NCBI RefSeq assembly: GCF_030295765.1
Contig: NZ_AP027292.1
Span: forward strand, 558,001 to 622,000
DNA from: Neptuniibacter halophilus
GTDB lineage: Bacteria; Pseudomonadota; Gammaproteobacteria; Pseudomonadales; Balneatricaceae
Direction: 5' to 3'
Length of the DNA stretch: 64,000 bases
The notes under the pieces were generated by a model, which was not told where the DNA came from, did no database searches, and saw nothing but the letters and a program-made list of their open reading frames with translations. Below, piece after piece: positions 27,773 to 37,725 of this stretch. The translations under genes and the position numbers were made by a program. Every line of letters starts with the position of its first letter. Position 1 is the stretch's first letter.

Positions 27773-30700
27773 TCAGTGGCTCAGCTCTTGCTGTTCATCC
27801 AGCTCCAGCAACAGCTCCTGCAAACGTTCGGGATACTCACCCGGTTCCTGCCAGAGACCGCGCTGGGTCGCTTCCAGCAGCCGTTCCGCCATCTCCTCCA
27901 GCGCATGAGGATTGTGCTGCTGCAGAAATTCCCGGTTTTGCGGCTCAAACAGCAGAGTCTCAGTGACCTGCGCATACTGGTAATCCGCAATCAGGTTGGT
28001 GGTAGCATCGTAGGCAAACAGGTAATCAACGCTGGCGCTCATCTCAAAGGCACCCTTGTAGCCGTGCGCCTGCATACCGCTGATCCATTTCGGATTCAGC
28101 AACCGGGAGCGGATCACCCGGTTCAGTTCCTCTTTCAGGGTGCGGATTTTCGGCTTCTGCGGATTAGAGTGATCAGCGTGATACACCTGCGGCGCTTCAC
28201 CCCGGTAAACTTCCACTGCGTTACTCATGCCACCCTGAAACTGGTAGTAATCATCCGAGTCGAGCAGATCATGCTCGCGGTTGTCCTGATTCTGAAGCAC
28301 GGCCTCCAGTTGCGAAAGCTGATGCTGAAACGCCTGCGGCGCAGCAATACCATCACCTTGCTGATTACCATAGGCGTAGCCGCCCCAGTTCAGGTAAGCC
28401 TCGGCCAGATCACTTTTCTGCTCCCAGCAACGCTCATCGATCAGCCCCTGCAAGCCGGCCCCATAGGCTCCCGGCTTACTGCCGAAGACCCGGTACCCCG
28501 CTTCCAGCCGGGCCTGTTCTGCGCTCATCCCCTGTGCCTGCAACGCAGCCTGACGCGCCTCAATATTGCGGGCGATGGTATTGCCATCTCCCGGCTCTTC
28601 CAGCGCAGCGATCGCCTGCACCGCCGCATCATAGAGCTTCATCACATTAGGAAAAGCATCGCGGAAGAAACCGGAGACACGCAGGGTCACATCGACCCGT
28701 GGCCGGCCCAGTAACTGGCTGCTGAGGATCTCAAAATCCACCACCCGGTTGGAACCCGGTGCCCAGATCGGCCGGACTCCCATCAGTACAAACGCCTGAG
28801 CAATATCATCACCGCCGGTACGCATCGTAGCGGTACCCCAGACCGACAGGCCCAGAGTGCGCGGGTAATCACCGTGCTCCTGCAGATGCCGCGCAATCAG
28901 TACATCTGCTGAGCGCTGGCCGATCGCCCAGGCCGCAGGAGAGGGAATCGAACGGTTATCCACCGAATAGAAATTGCGCCCGGTGGGCAGGGTATCCAGC
29001 CGGCCACGGGTCGGTGCGCCACTCGGCCCCGGTGCCACAAACTGTCCCGCCAGCCCCTCCAGCAGAGAGCGGATCTCCAGCTCAACGCTCTGCTCGAGCG
29101 CCCGTTGAATCGTCGCTCTGGCATAAGTGAGCTGTCTCGCGGTGGATGGCAGGTCAGCCAGTTCAGACAACTCACCTTCCTGCAGTACGTAATCGATCAC
29201 TAACTGTTGGGCCAGCAGTTCCAGACGCTCCCGGCAATCGGCCTCGCTGCGCCAGAGTGCCTCAGACTGTTGCTGCAGACGTTGCGGACGCGCTCCGTTC
29301 CAGTCACGGCTGCTCGCCTCCAGCGGGTTAAACCACTCACCGCTGTGCTGCAACTGCAGATCGGCGACCAGATTGTGCAGAATGCCCTGACTCTCTGCCG
29401 TCTCACCCCGGGGCAGACGCAACAGCGCCACCAGTGTATCGGCCAGTTTCCCGGTCTGCGGCAGTTCGCCGAGAATATGCAGGCCATGACGGATCTGCGC
29501 TTCTTTAATATCACAGAGGTAGGCATCGAGCTGGTTCAGCACCGTATCCGGATCGCCCGGATCAGCATCGCTCTGACAACTCAGGCCCAGCTCTTCCAGC
29601 AGATGGGTCTCAGCCACCTGCTTTAAAATCTCATCGCGCAGCCACTGCTGGCGTTTATCGTCCATCCCCATCGCCTGGTAGTATTCATCCACCAGCGTTT
29701 CCAGCCCGGCCAGTTCGCCGTAGGTCTCCGCCCGGGTCATGGGCGGCATCAGATGATCGATAATCACCGCCTGAGTACGCCGTTTCGCCTGCGCACCTTC
29801 ACCCGGGTCGTTCACGATAAAGGGATAGAAATGCGGCAAAGGCCCCAGTGCAATATCCGGCCAGCACTCGGCTGAAAGAGCACTGCCCTTGCCCGGCAAC
29901 CACTCCAGATTGCCATGCTTGCCGACATGGATCACCGCATCCACCCGGTAGCATTCACGCAGCCAGAAATAGAACGCCAGATAGCTGTGCGGCGGTATCA
30001 GATCGGGATCGTGGTAGTTGGCCTGCAGATCGATGTTGAAGCCCCGTGCCGGCTGGATCCCGACAAACGTTTCCCCCAACCGGATACCGGAAAGCATCAG
30101 CCGGCCATCACGGTACTTAAGATCCTGTTGCGGCAAACCCCAGCGTTGTATAACCGCCTGCTGACAGACCTCAGGCAAGGCGGCAAAACAGCGCTGATAA
30201 TCCTCCAGCGCCATACTCTGCCAGCAGGGTAACTGATGCAGGGTGTTCGGGTTATTGGTTACCGCACCGAGCAGTTCCCGGATCAGGGCATCACCATCCG
30301 CCGGCAGCTCAGTCAGCGGATAACCTGCCTCCTGCAGTGCACGGAGGATGTTCAGCGCCGAAGCCGGGGTATCCAGCCCGACGCCATTGCCGATCCGGCC
30401 ATCTTTGGTCGGGTAGTTCGCCATAATCATGGCGATCCGCTTTTCGGCGTTCGGTTTCGCAGCAAGATTTAAGAAGCCCCGCGCCAGCCGGGCGACAAAC
30501 CCGGCCCGCTCCCGATGTAGCTGATAGCGCACCACCGACACCTGACTCAGTGGGTCGTAGCGATCCTCCGCTTTAAAGCTCAGTGCCCGGGTATGAATAC
30601 GCCCGTCCATCTCCGGCAGTACCACCTGCATGGCAATATCACGGCTGCGCAGGCCCTGACTGTGATCCTGCCAGTCCTGCTCGGTACTGCTGGACAGCAC

Positions 30701-31630
30701 CAGTTGCAATACCGGAACCGGCCGTACAAACGGCGAGTAAAACTCACTCGGCTGGGAGCAAAGGTCCGGACTCGCCACCGTATTCGAAGCAAAACCGGTG
30801 GTGTTGATGATCAACCCGGCCTGACTCTGCTCCAGCAGGGCATTTACCAGAGCCAGAGATTCTGCGTCTTTAAGCGAGGCCAGCGCCACCGGCAATGGCG
30901 TGACCCCGGCGCTGTACAATTCATCGATCAGTTGATCGAACATCCGGGTGTTACCGCTTTGCAGATGGCTGCGGTAAAACAGCAACAACGCGACGCAGCC
31001 CGCTTTCTGCTGTGGATAACGCTGCTGCCATTCGCTGTAAGAGGCCACCTGCACGCCCTGCCGGTTTTGCTGCGGCAGGTAGATCATGCATCTGGGCAGT
31101 GCCCTTGGCTCCTGCCAGCGCAGGGATTGCTGCAGGTACTCACTGCTGAGACAGTTCAGCAACTGCAGGCTGTTATCGATACCGCCCTCGCGCAGGTATC
31201 GCCAGATACGCAGCGCCTCGGCTTCACTCACTGACGAAGCACCGAACAACTCCGGGTCCGGGCTGTCATCACCGGGAACCACTATCAGCGTTCGTCCGGA
31301 GCCGGCCTGAGCCCACTGCTGCAGGCGCTCAAAGCCATAGCCCCAGTAGCTGGCACCGCCCAGCAGAGAGAGCACCACCACTTTTGCCTGTTCCAGCACT
31401 TTATGCTCATACAGGTCATAGGCGGCCGGTTTCAGAAGCTGCATCCAGTTGGCCAGCCGCAGGGTCGGCAGACCCTCCCCCTGCCCGGTATACAGACCTG
31501 CCGCATCCGCCAGCGCAGCCAGACTGCTGTCGGCTGCACAGAGGATGATCATATCGGCCGGGGTCTGGTTCAGGTCGATAATGCCTTCATCATCGACAAA
31601 ACCACCGGGCTGGGCTGCAAGCAGGTGCAT
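27773..31630 (-). CDS. cobN: Cobaltochelatase subunit CobN
   Basis: Large catalytic subunit that inserts cobalt into hydrogenobyrinic acid a,c-diamide, powered by AAA partners. The 1285 residues are typical of CobN/ChlH/BchH proteins. Readable family segments include ANYPTKDGRIGNGVGLDTPAS, the region IHVGKHGNLEWLPGKG with metal-site histidines, and WGTATMRTGGDDIAQAF near the C terminus. The motor is probably the AAA/VWA fusion encoded at 41548-43215, since cobS/cobT are absent from the window. CobW, immediately upstream, may deliver cobalt. It starts 3 bp after the cobW stop. Confidence 0.95.
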   Translation of the reverse strand: MHLLAAQPGGFVDDEGIIDLNQTPADMIILCAADSSLAALADAAGLYTGQGEGLPTLRLANWMQLLKPAAYDLYEHKVLEQAKVVVLSLLGGASYWGYGFERLQQWAQAGSGRTLIVVPGDDSPDPELFGASSVSEAEALRIWRYLREGGIDNSLQLLNCLSSEYLQQSLRWQEPRALPRCMIYLPQQNRQGVQVASYSEWQQRYPQQKAGCVALLLFYRSHLQSGNTRMFDQLIDELYSAGVTPLPVALASLKDAESLALVNALLEQSQAGLIINTTGFASNTVASPDLCSQPSEFYSPFVRPVPVLQLVLSSSTEQDWQDHSQGLRSRDIAMQVVLPEMDGRIHTRALSFKAEDRYDPLSQVSVVRYQLHRERAGFVARLARGFLNLAAKPNAEKRIAMIMANYPTKDGRIGNGVGLDTPASALNILRALQEAGYPLTELPADGDALIRELLGAVTNNPNTLHQLPCWQSMALEDYQRCFAALPEVCQQAVIQRWGLPQQDLKYRDGRLMLSGIRLGETFVGIQPARGFNIDLQANYHDPDLIPPHSYLAFYFWLRECYRVDAVIHVGKHGNLEWLPGKGSALSAECWPDIALGPLPHFYPFIVNDPGEGAQAKRRTQAVIIDHLMPPMTRAETYGELAGLETLVDEYYQAMGMDDKRQQWLRDEILKQVAETHLLEELGLSCQSDADPGDPDTVLNQLDAYLCDIKEAQIRHGLHILGELPQTGKLADTLVALLRLPRGETAESQGILHNLVADLQLQHSGEWFNPLEASSRDWNGARPQRLQQQSEALWRSEADCRERLELLAQQLVIDYVLQEGELSELADLPSTARQLTYARATIQRALEQSVELEIRSLLEGLAGQFVAPGPSGAPTRGRLDTLPTGRNFYSVDNRSIPSPAAWAIGQRSADVLIARHLQEHGDYPRTLGLSVWGTATMRTGGDDIAQAFVLMGVRPIWAPGSNRVVDFEILSSQLLGRPRVDVTLRVSGFFRDAFPNVMKLYDAAVQAIAALEEPGDGNTIARNIEARQAALQAQGMSAEQARLEAGYRVFGSKPGAYGAGLQGLIDERCWEQKSDLAEAYLNWGGYAYGNQQGDGIAAPQAFQHQLSQLEAVLQNQDNREHDLLDSDDYYQFQGGMSNAVEVYRGEAPQVYHADHSNPQKPKIRTLKEELNRVIRSRLLNPKWISGMQAHGYKGAFEMSASVDYLFAYDATTNLIADYQYAQVTETLLFEPQNREFLQQHNPHALEEMAERLLEATQRGLWQEPGEYPERLQELLLELDEQQELSH

Positions 31631-31633
31631 GGC

Positions 31634-32707
31634 TCAGATCTGTGCCTCAGCCAGCGCAGTGTGAATCACTGCTTCTTCGATCCCTTTACCGATAAACACC
31701 AACTGGGTTTTCGGCTGATCGTTGCCCCAGGGGCGGTCAAAATACACGTCGAGGCGTTTACCCACCGCCTGCAGTACCTGACGCATCGGTTTACCCGGCA
31801 GTGCTGCAAAGCCTTTAGCGCGGAAGATGTTGTAATCACTCAGCAGGCCTTTGAGGATGCCCTGCAGTTTGTCCGCATCCACCTCACCCAACGTGATAAC
31901 AAAAGAATCGAAGTGATCATGGGCATGGTCGTGATCATGGCCGTGAGCATGGTGGTGATCGTGATGGTTATGTACCCCGTCGATGCGCTCTTCAGAGGCA
32001 CTGTCCAGCCCCAACAGCACGTCCAGATCTGCTTCACCGTTGCTGATATAGGTGGTTTTAACCGCCGCCGGAACCCGGCCGGATACAACGCCCTGCACCT
32101 GTTCACGCTCAGTTTCACTGAGCAGGTCATTCTTGCTGACCACCACCAGATCGGCAGAGCTGAGCTGGTCTTCGAGCAGTTCTTTCAGACTCGGATCGTG
32201 ATCCAGACTCTCATCCGCCAGACGCTGGGCCTGTACCTGTGCCTCATCATGGGCAAAGCGGCCCGCCGCGACGGCAGGGCCATCGATCACGGTGATCACC
32301 GCATCAACGGTGCAATGTTCTTTAATACCCGGCCAGTTAAACGCCTGTACCAGCGGTTTCGGCAGCGCCAGACCACTGGTTTCGATCAGGATATGATCGA
32401 TATCATCCCGCCGCTCCACCAGTTGCTGCATCACCGGCAGGAACTCCTCCTCTACGGTGCAGCAGATACAGCCATTGGCCAGTTCATAGATACCGTTTTC
32501 GCCTTCAGCCTGCGCCGCACTCTCATCCTCACAATCCAGCGGGCAACTGCGCAGCAGGTCGGCATCAATATCCAGCTCGCCGAACTCATTCACGATCACA
32601 GCGATACGCTTACCCGCCGCCTGCTTGAGTACATTAGACAGCAGCGTGGTTTTACCGCTGCCAAGAAAACCGGTGACTACGGTCGTAGGGATCTTATTCA
32701 GTTGCAT
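31634..32707 (-). CDS. cobW: Cobalt metallochaperone CobW
   Basis: GTPase metallochaperone of the COG0523 group, thought to load cobalt into the CobN chelatase. The 357-residue protein has the Walker A motif GFLGSGKTTLL (about 13-23), the metal site NGCICCTVEEE (about 83-93, CxCC pattern) and the GTP-binding motif SKND. A histidine-rich loop of alternating H/D residues (about 245-268) separates it from the C-terminal CobW_C domain. Gene order (cobW just before cobN) matches proteobacterial cobalamin operons. Confidence 0.95.
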   Translation of the reverse strand: MQLNKIPTTVVTGFLGSGKTTLLSNVLKQAAGKRIAVIVNEFGELDIDADLLRSCPLDCEDESAAQAEGENGIYELANGCICCTVEEEFLPVMQQLVERRDDIDHILIETSGLALPKPLVQAFNWPGIKEHCTVDAVITVIDGPAVAAGRFAHDEAQVQAQRLADESLDHDPSLKELLEDQLSSADLVVVSKNDLLSETEREQVQGVVSGRVPAAVKTTYISNGEADLDVLLGLDSASEERIDGVHNHHDHHHAHGHDHDHAHDHFDSFVITLGEVDADKLQGILKGLLSDYNIFRAKGFAALPGKPMRQVLQAVGKRLDVYFDRPWGNDQPKTQLVFIGKGIEEAVIHTALAEAQI

Positions 32708-32716
32708 GATCGTTAC

Positions 32717-33499
32717 TCAGTTCTCAATCGATTGGGGTTTGTGTTGTTTACGCCGGTAGACGTGGGCCTGATCCTTGTCGTACAGATAAGAATCGGCAAA
32801 ATCATCGCTGTCCAGTACATGCCCGACCAGAATCAGCGCCGTACGGGTAAAGCCCTTCTCACGCACTTTGGCGACGATATCTTTCAGGGTACCGGTAACC
32901 TTGTCCTGATCCGGCCAGGAGCTGCGATAGCAGACCGCCACCGGGCAATCTTCGCCATAGTGCGGTATCAGCTCTTCAACAATTTTGTGAATGCGGGTCA
33001 CGCCGAGATGGATCGCCAGTGTTGCACCACTCTGCGCTAACTGGGGTAACCGCTCCCGCTCCGGAAACGGGGTTTTTCCCTCGTAGCGGGTCATGATGAT
33101 GGTCTGCGAGACACCGGAGAGGGTCAGCTCTTTCTTCAGGTAAGCTGCCGACGCGGCCACCGCAGAGACACCGGGAATCACCTCATAGTCAACGCCTTCG
33201 GCATCGAGACGGCGCATCTGCTCGCCAATCGCGCCATACAGCGCCGGATCACCGCACTGCAGCCGGGCGACATCCTGCCCCTTTGCATGGGCTTGCAGCA
33301 TATGCGCGGTAATCTGTTCCAGATCGATGCACGAGGTATCGATGATCTTTTCTGCCGTCGTCTCGACCGATTCCAGCACCTCTCGTGGAATCAGCGAACC
33401 CGCGTACAGAACCACCGGGCACTGCTGCAGGATGCGCTGCCCTTTCAGAGTCATCAGCTCCGGGTCACCCGGGCCTGCGCCGATAAAATAAACCGTCAT
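32717..33499 (-). CDS. cobM: Precorrin-4 C11-methyltransferase
   Basis: SAM-dependent corrin methylase (CbiF). The 260-residue protein opens YFIGAGPGDPELMTLKGQRI, the signature of this group, with YAGSLIPREVLE typical of C11-methyltransferases, and carries the later GDPALYGAI and GVSAVAASAAYL motifs. It overlaps the end of cobJ by ATGA, so it is translationally coupled. Confidence 0.95.
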   Translation of the reverse strand: MTVYFIGAGPGDPELMTLKGQRILQQCPVVLYAGSLIPREVLESVETTAEKIIDTSCIDLEQITAHMLQAHAKGQDVARLQCGDPALYGAIGEQMRRLDAEGVDYEVIPGVSAVAASAAYLKKELTLSGVSQTIIMTRYEGKTPFPERERLPQLAQSGATLAIHLGVTRIHKIVEELIPHYGEDCPVAVCYRSSWPDQDKVTGTLKDIVAKVREKGFTRTALILVGHVLDSDDFADSYLYDKDQAHVYRRKQHKPQSIEN

Positions 33500-34275
33500 A
33501 GCTTTTTACTGTAACCCCGCGGAGTATAAACCCACTCTTTACTGCCGTTGATAATATGCCGTGACTCACTGTTGCCGACGCTGACCAGCGTGAACATATC
33601 CACATCCTTCGCGTCCAGCTCTGCCAGCGTGATAATCCGTACCGACTCGTCGTCACGGGTCAACTGCCGGCCCAGCAGTACCGGGGTTTCCGCCGGACGA
33701 TACTGCAGCAAAATATCCCGCGCCCGGTTTAGCTGCCAGTCGCGCTTTTTTGAGACTGGATTGTAAAAGGACACCACAAAGTCACCGGCACCGGCACTGT
33801 GAATCCGTTTTTCGATGGTCTTCCAGGGGGTCAGCAAGTCCGACAGGGAGATGGTGCAGAAATCATGGCCCAGCATCGCGCCAACCCGACTCGAACCCGC
33901 CTGCATTGCAGAGATACCGGGAATCACCTCAATCTCAACATCCAGCCACTGAGGGTTATTTTCACGCCCCTGCAGTTGCTGATCGAGCAGTTCAAACACC
34001 AGCGTCGCCATGGCATAGATACCGATATCCCCACTGGATATCAGCGCGGTGGTTTTGCCTCCGGCAGCCAGATCCAGTGCCAGACGGGCACGGCCTATCT
34101 CTTCACCCAATGGCAGATCATGGTGCTGTTTACCGTCGCAAACCTCGCCAAGCAGATCGAGGTAGAGGCCATAAGCTACCAGATCGGAGCTGGCCGCAAT
34201 CGCCTGCAGCGCTTTCGGTGCCACCAGTTGAGCATCACCCGGGCCGGTGCCCACTACAAATAACTGAGTCATCAA
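33496..34275 (-). CDS. cobJ: Precorrin-3B C17-methyltransferase
   Basis: Methylates C17 and drives ring contraction (CbiH in the anaerobic route). The 259-residue protein has VGTGPGDAQLVAPKA and YGLYLDLLG at the N terminus, SSGDIGIYAMATL for substrate binding, and SFYNPVSKKRDWQL, characteristic of CobJ/CbiH. There is no CobG monooxygenase in the window. With CbiD and CbiG present, the ring contraction is probably of the CbiH/CbiG type. Confidence 0.95.
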   Translation of the reverse strand: MMTQLFVVGTGPGDAQLVAPKALQAIAASSDLVAYGLYLDLLGEVCDGKQHHDLPLGEEIGRARLALDLAAGGKTTALISSGDIGIYAMATLVFELLDQQLQGRENNPQWLDVEIEVIPGISAMQAGSSRVGAMLGHDFCTISLSDLLTPWKTIEKRIHSAGAGDFVVSFYNPVSKKRDWQLNRARDILLQYRPAETPVLLGRQLTRDDESVRIITLAELDAKDVDMFTLVSVGNSESRHIINGSKEWVYTPRGYSKKL

Positions 34276-34284
34276 TCTCTCTTC

Positions 34285-35085
34285 TTAATTCTGTTTCCGG
34301 GCAGGATCAGCGCCGTTTGCGCCGTCATCTCCGGGATAAAACCGTGCAATCGCGCAGGTTGCCCTGGCGGTTTTCTGTTTGTTCAGTAACAGCTCGGCAG
34401 GGTTGCCACCTAGCTGCCGGGCCGTGAAAAGCGCAGCGGATTCTGCCACACCATGCACCCCTACCGTTCTGAACACATATTCGGAGCGGGTGCTAAGACG
34501 CGCATCTTCCTCATTCAGTTGCGCTGCATTCCAGGTTTTAAAGGGCAATCCCAGTTTCTCAGCCAGCGCGATCAGGCCCACTTCATCCGCTTTAATATCA
34601 ATACTGCTGAGCGCCTCGACCTGTTCAGGCTGGAGCCCTGCCTGCTGCAGACAGTCACGGTACAGCGCTTCCAGATGCGCCAGCGGACAACCGCGCTCAC
34701 AGCCCATCCCCACCGTATACCGCGGGTGCAGATAATTGCAGGCGCTGGTGATGACCGGCTCGCCGCCTGTCAGTTGCGCCACTTCCAGCGCCCAGTGATT
34801 GGCTCCGCCCTCATGCCCGGAGAGCAGCGGGATCACATAACGTCCCTGCTCATCCAGCACCAGCACCGCCGGATCACGGTATTTATCCTCAAGAACCGGT
34901 GCCAGAGTACGCATCACAATCCCCGTGGCACAGATAAAGATCAGCCGGTCACCGGCCTGAAAAAAAGCCTGTACCTGCCCGGTAAAAGGCTGCGGTTTAT
35001 AACAGAGTTGCGCCGCTGGCAGCAAACCGGTCAGCCGCTCAGCCAACTGCCGGCCCGGCTCGGTCAGGGCGATAACCCGGATCAT
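34285..35085 (-). CDS. cbiG: Cobalt-precorrin-5A hydrolase-type CbiG, short form
   Basis: Opens the delta-lactone after ring contraction. The 266-residue protein has a CbiG N-terminal domain (FICATGIVMRTLAPVLEDK, PLLSGHEGGANHWA) joined at about residue 120 directly to a CobE/CbiG C-terminal domain (VGMGCERGCPLAHLEAL, SSIDIKADEVGL, TVGVHGVAESAAL). The middle domain found in classical CbiG of about 350 residues seems to be missing. It overlaps cobI by ATGA and sits among the methylase genes. Confidence 0.9.
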   Translation of the reverse strand: MIRVIALTEPGRQLAERLTGLLPAAQLCYKPQPFTGQVQAFFQAGDRLIFICATGIVMRTLAPVLEDKYRDPAVLVLDEQGRYVIPLLSGHEGGANHWALEVAQLTGGEPVITSACNYLHPRYTVGMGCERGCPLAHLEALYRDCLQQAGLQPEQVEALSSIDIKADEVGLIALAEKLGLPFKTWNAAQLNEEDARLSTRSEYVFRTVGVHGVAESAALFTARQLGGNPAELLLNKQKTARATCAIARFYPGDDGANGADPARKQN

Positions 35086-35807
35086 CGGCTCTGCCTCTCT
35101 CGACGATTGATTACAAACAGCGAGAAGTAAGGCCCGCGCTTTGCTTCCAGTTCGCTGATATCGGTCACAACACGCTGATTCTCCCGACCGATATATTCCA
35201 GATAACAGGCATCGCCGCTACGACCACTTTGCTGCAACAGCGCCAGAATTCTCGGCCGGGCCTGTCCTGCTTTCATAATCACCAGTGAGTCATGCTGTTG
35301 CAGCGCATGCAGAATCTGTGCATCCGTATGCCGACCGCTGAGCACCGCAAAGGACTCTTTGAGCATCGTCAGGGGCTGAACCAGCGTGGCAGCCGCCGCG
35401 TTCACCGAGGTGATGCCCGGCACCACTTCGCAGCCAAACCGATCCTGCAACCGCTCCAGCAGGTAGCTGAACGAGCCGAAAAACAGCGGATCGCCCTCAC
35501 AGAGGAAAACCACATCCAGCCCCTGCTCCAGCCGGGCACTGATCTCCAGTGCCGCCTGATCGTAAGCCTGATTAGCCGCACTGCGCTCAGTCAGCATCGG
35601 CATAGGTACCGGAATCTCAATCTGTGCCGCCGTTGCCGATTCCAGCGCCAGTGAGGCGATATCTCTGGCCTGAGAGTCGCCCCGGTCATTCACCAGATAA
35701 CTGATCACATCGGCACTCTGAATCAGCCGCCAGGCTTTCACCGTCAGTAGTTCCGGATCACCGGGGCCGACGCCAACGCCGATAAAACGGCCTTTCACCA
35801 GATTCAT
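35082..35807 (-). CDS. cobI: Precorrin-2 C20-methyltransferase
   Basis: SAM-dependent methylase (CbiL) acting on precorrin-2 or its cobalt form. The 241-residue protein shows GVGVGPGDPELLTVKAWRLI, the SYLVND segment, and CEGDPLFFGSFSYL, which fits C20-methylases. ATGA overlaps on both sides couple it to cobL and cbiG. Whether it prefers metal-free or cobalt substrate cannot be told from sequence. Confidence 0.95.
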   Translation of the reverse strand: MNLVKGRFIGVGVGPGDPELLTVKAWRLIQSADVISYLVNDRGDSQARDIASLALESATAAQIEIPVPMPMLTERSAANQAYDQAALEISARLEQGLDVVFLCEGDPLFFGSFSYLLERLQDRFGCEVVPGITSVNAAAATLVQPLTMLKESFAVLSGRHTDAQILHALQQHDSLVIMKAGQARPRILALLQQSGRSGDACYLEYIGRENQRVVTDISELEAKRGPYFSLFVINRRERQSR

Positions 35808-37075
35808 GGCGCGACCTCGCTGCCGGTTTTCATCCAGCGAAACAGGCTCACCGGCAGATTCGGCCGATACAGCAGCTGACCTGCCAGTGTCTCGCCCCGG
35901 CTCACCGCCAGTTGCAGGGTCTCCTGCTCGGCGTCGGCCATATTTCTGCGCAACTGACTGAACTCCAGCAATTGCTGTTTACTGTGCTCGGTCACCGCAC
36001 TGGCCACCAGCACACCACGTTCAGGCAACTGAGCCCAGACCTGTTGCAGCAGTTGCGCAAGTTCACCATCACTGCCGCCGATAAAGACTTTATCCGCCGG
36101 TGCCAGCCCCTGCATCGCCTCGGGGGCACGGCCAGCGACAATATTCAGATTGCTCACCACACCAAAGCGTTTGCGGTTGGCTTCGAGACAGGCCAGCCGC
36201 TGGGGATGGTGCTCAATCGCATCCACCTGTGCCTGCGGTTGCCAGTAAGCCAGTTCGACCGCCACACCACCGCAACCGGCACCGATATCCCGGACCCGCT
36301 CTCCGGGGTTCAGCTGCAACAGGGAGAGGATCGCCAGACGCACTTCGCGTTTGCTGATCATCCCCTTGCCCGGTTGTTCATTGTCGGTAATAAAGTGCTG
36401 ATCCGGGATGCCGGGAAAGCCCGGCAGATAGCCGCGGTTCTCTCCGGGTTCGAGCAGGGTCAGATGTAGCGGGTCAAATTCAGGCGGGCTGTTTTGCAAC
36501 TCAGACACCGTAAAACGCCGGATCTGCTCCTGGGGATAGCCCAGATTTTCCAGCACGGTGAGTTGTGCCTGTGGAAAACCCGTTTCGCTGCAGAGCTGTG
36601 CCAGATGCGCCGGCTGGCTGTTTTTATCGGTAAGAATCAGCAGGTTCTGCTGCTGGCGGAGCCGGGTTTTCAGCTTTTCCAGCGGTCGGCCGTGCAGGCT
36701 GAGCACCTCCATATCCTGAAGCGCCAGCCCCAACCGATGACAGGCCGCCTGCAAACTGGACACCGCCGGGTGAAACGTCAGCGACGCCTCCGTAAACTCG
36801 CGGCTGAACCAGCGGCCGATCCCGTAAAACAGCGGATCACCTGAAGCGAGCACCACAACCCGGCCTGATGTCTGCTGCAGCTCTGCTTTCAGCTCACTCA
36901 GTTTTGGCAGCAGCCAGCATTCGGTCTGGGCAGAAATCAGACCCGCAACGACCTCCAGTTGCCTGACAGAGCCGATCACGACTTCCGCCTGCCGTAAGGT
37001 ATTACGGGCCGATATATTCAGCTCCGCCTCGGCGCTGACGCCCAAACCGATCACATCGATCTGTAACTCGCTCAT
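35804..37075 (-). CDS. cobL: Precorrin-6Y C5,15-methyltransferase (decarboxylating), CbiE-CbiT fusion
   Basis: Bifunctional enzyme methylating C5 and C15 and removing the ring C acetate carboxyl. The 423-residue protein joins a CbiE-like tetrapyrrole methylase (about 1-200; VIGLGVSAEAELN, LASGDPLFYGIGRW, LSLHGRPLEKL) to a CbiT-like class I methyltransferase (about 215-400; SKREVRLAILSLL, VRDIGAGCGGVAVELA). The fused form is that of the aerobic Pseudomonas-type pathway. It overlaps cobH by one base (TGATG). Confidence 0.95.
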   Translation of the reverse strand: MSELQIDVIGLGVSAEAELNISARNTLRQAEVVIGSVRQLEVVAGLISAQTECWLLPKLSELKAELQQTSGRVVVLASGDPLFYGIGRWFSREFTEASLTFHPAVSSLQAACHRLGLALQDMEVLSLHGRPLEKLKTRLRQQQNLLILTDKNSQPAHLAQLCSETGFPQAQLTVLENLGYPQEQIRRFTVSELQNSPPEFDPLHLTLLEPGENRGYLPGFPGIPDQHFITDNEQPGKGMISKREVRLAILSLLQLNPGERVRDIGAGCGGVAVELAYWQPQAQVDAIEHHPQRLACLEANRKRFGVVSNLNIVAGRAPEAMQGLAPADKVFIGGSDGELAQLLQQVWAQLPERGVLVASAVTEHSKQQLLEFSQLRRNMADAEQETLQLAVSRGETLAGQLLYRPNLPVSLFRWMKTGSEVAP

Positions 37076-37716
37076 CAGTAATACTCCCCACGATTACATC
37101 GCAGCAAGGCATTACAACTGGCGGCAGACACCGCACTGCCGCCCTGCCGGCCGAGCAGAGTGATACACTCCAGTCCGAGCTGCCGGTGCAGCTCCCACAA
37201 AGCCTGCTTCGATTCCGCCGCACCGACAAAGCCGACCGGCATACCTATAATCAGTGCCGGCTTATCTGCCCCCTGCCGGATCATCTCCAGCAGACGAAAC
37301 AGCGCAGTCGGCGCATTACCAATCACCACCACGCTGCCCGCCAGCCTGTCACGCCACAGTTCCAGTGCCGCCATAGAACGGGTTTCGCCACGGCTACGGG
37401 CTATCTCAGCGGCTTGCGGATCGTTCAGATAGCAGTGCGGCGGCCGGGAGATCATCCGTTTGGTAATCCCCTGCTTAACCATCTCCACATCACAGAGAAT
37501 CGGACACCCGGCCGCCAGCGCGGCCATCCCGGTGTCGCAGGCCGATTCGCTGAAACGCACCTGATCCGCGAGCTCCGGCATGCCCAGACTGTGCACAATG
37601 CGCATCACGACCTGCTGCTGTTCACGGCTGAACGCACTCAGGTCGGTCAGTTGGCGGATCTGGCGGAAACTTTCCTGCTCAATCGCCTGTGGATTCATTT
37701 CGTAATCGAAGCTCAC
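37075..37716 (-). CDS. cobH: Precorrin-8X methylmutase
   Basis: Moves the C11 methyl group to C12, giving hydrogenobyrinic acid (CbiC). The 213-residue protein has the substrate-binding RIVHSLGMPELADQVRFS with the catalytic histidine, GCPILCDVEMVKQGI, and NAPTALFRLLEM. A GTG at 37716 is preferred as the start because AAGAGAG lies upstream and the resulting FDYEMNPQAIEQESF matches the family start. The internal ATG at 37698 would cut it. Confidence 0.94.
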   Translation of the reverse strand: MSFDYEMNPQAIEQESFRQIRQLTDLSAFSREQQQVVMRIVHSLGMPELADQVRFSESACDTGMAALAAGCPILCDVEMVKQGITKRMISRPPHCYLNDPQAAEIARSRGETRSMAALELWRDRLAGSVVVIGNAPTALFRLLEMIRQGADKPALIIGMPVGFVGAAESKQALWELHRQLGLECITLLGRQGGSAVSAASCNALLRCNRGEYY

Positions 37717-37725
37717 AATGCTCTC

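Noticed and set aside
31403..33040. Long plus-strand frame (545 codons) across cobN, cobW and cobM
   Set aside because: It is antisense to three well-supported cobalamin genes, with low-complexity composition and no recognisable domain.
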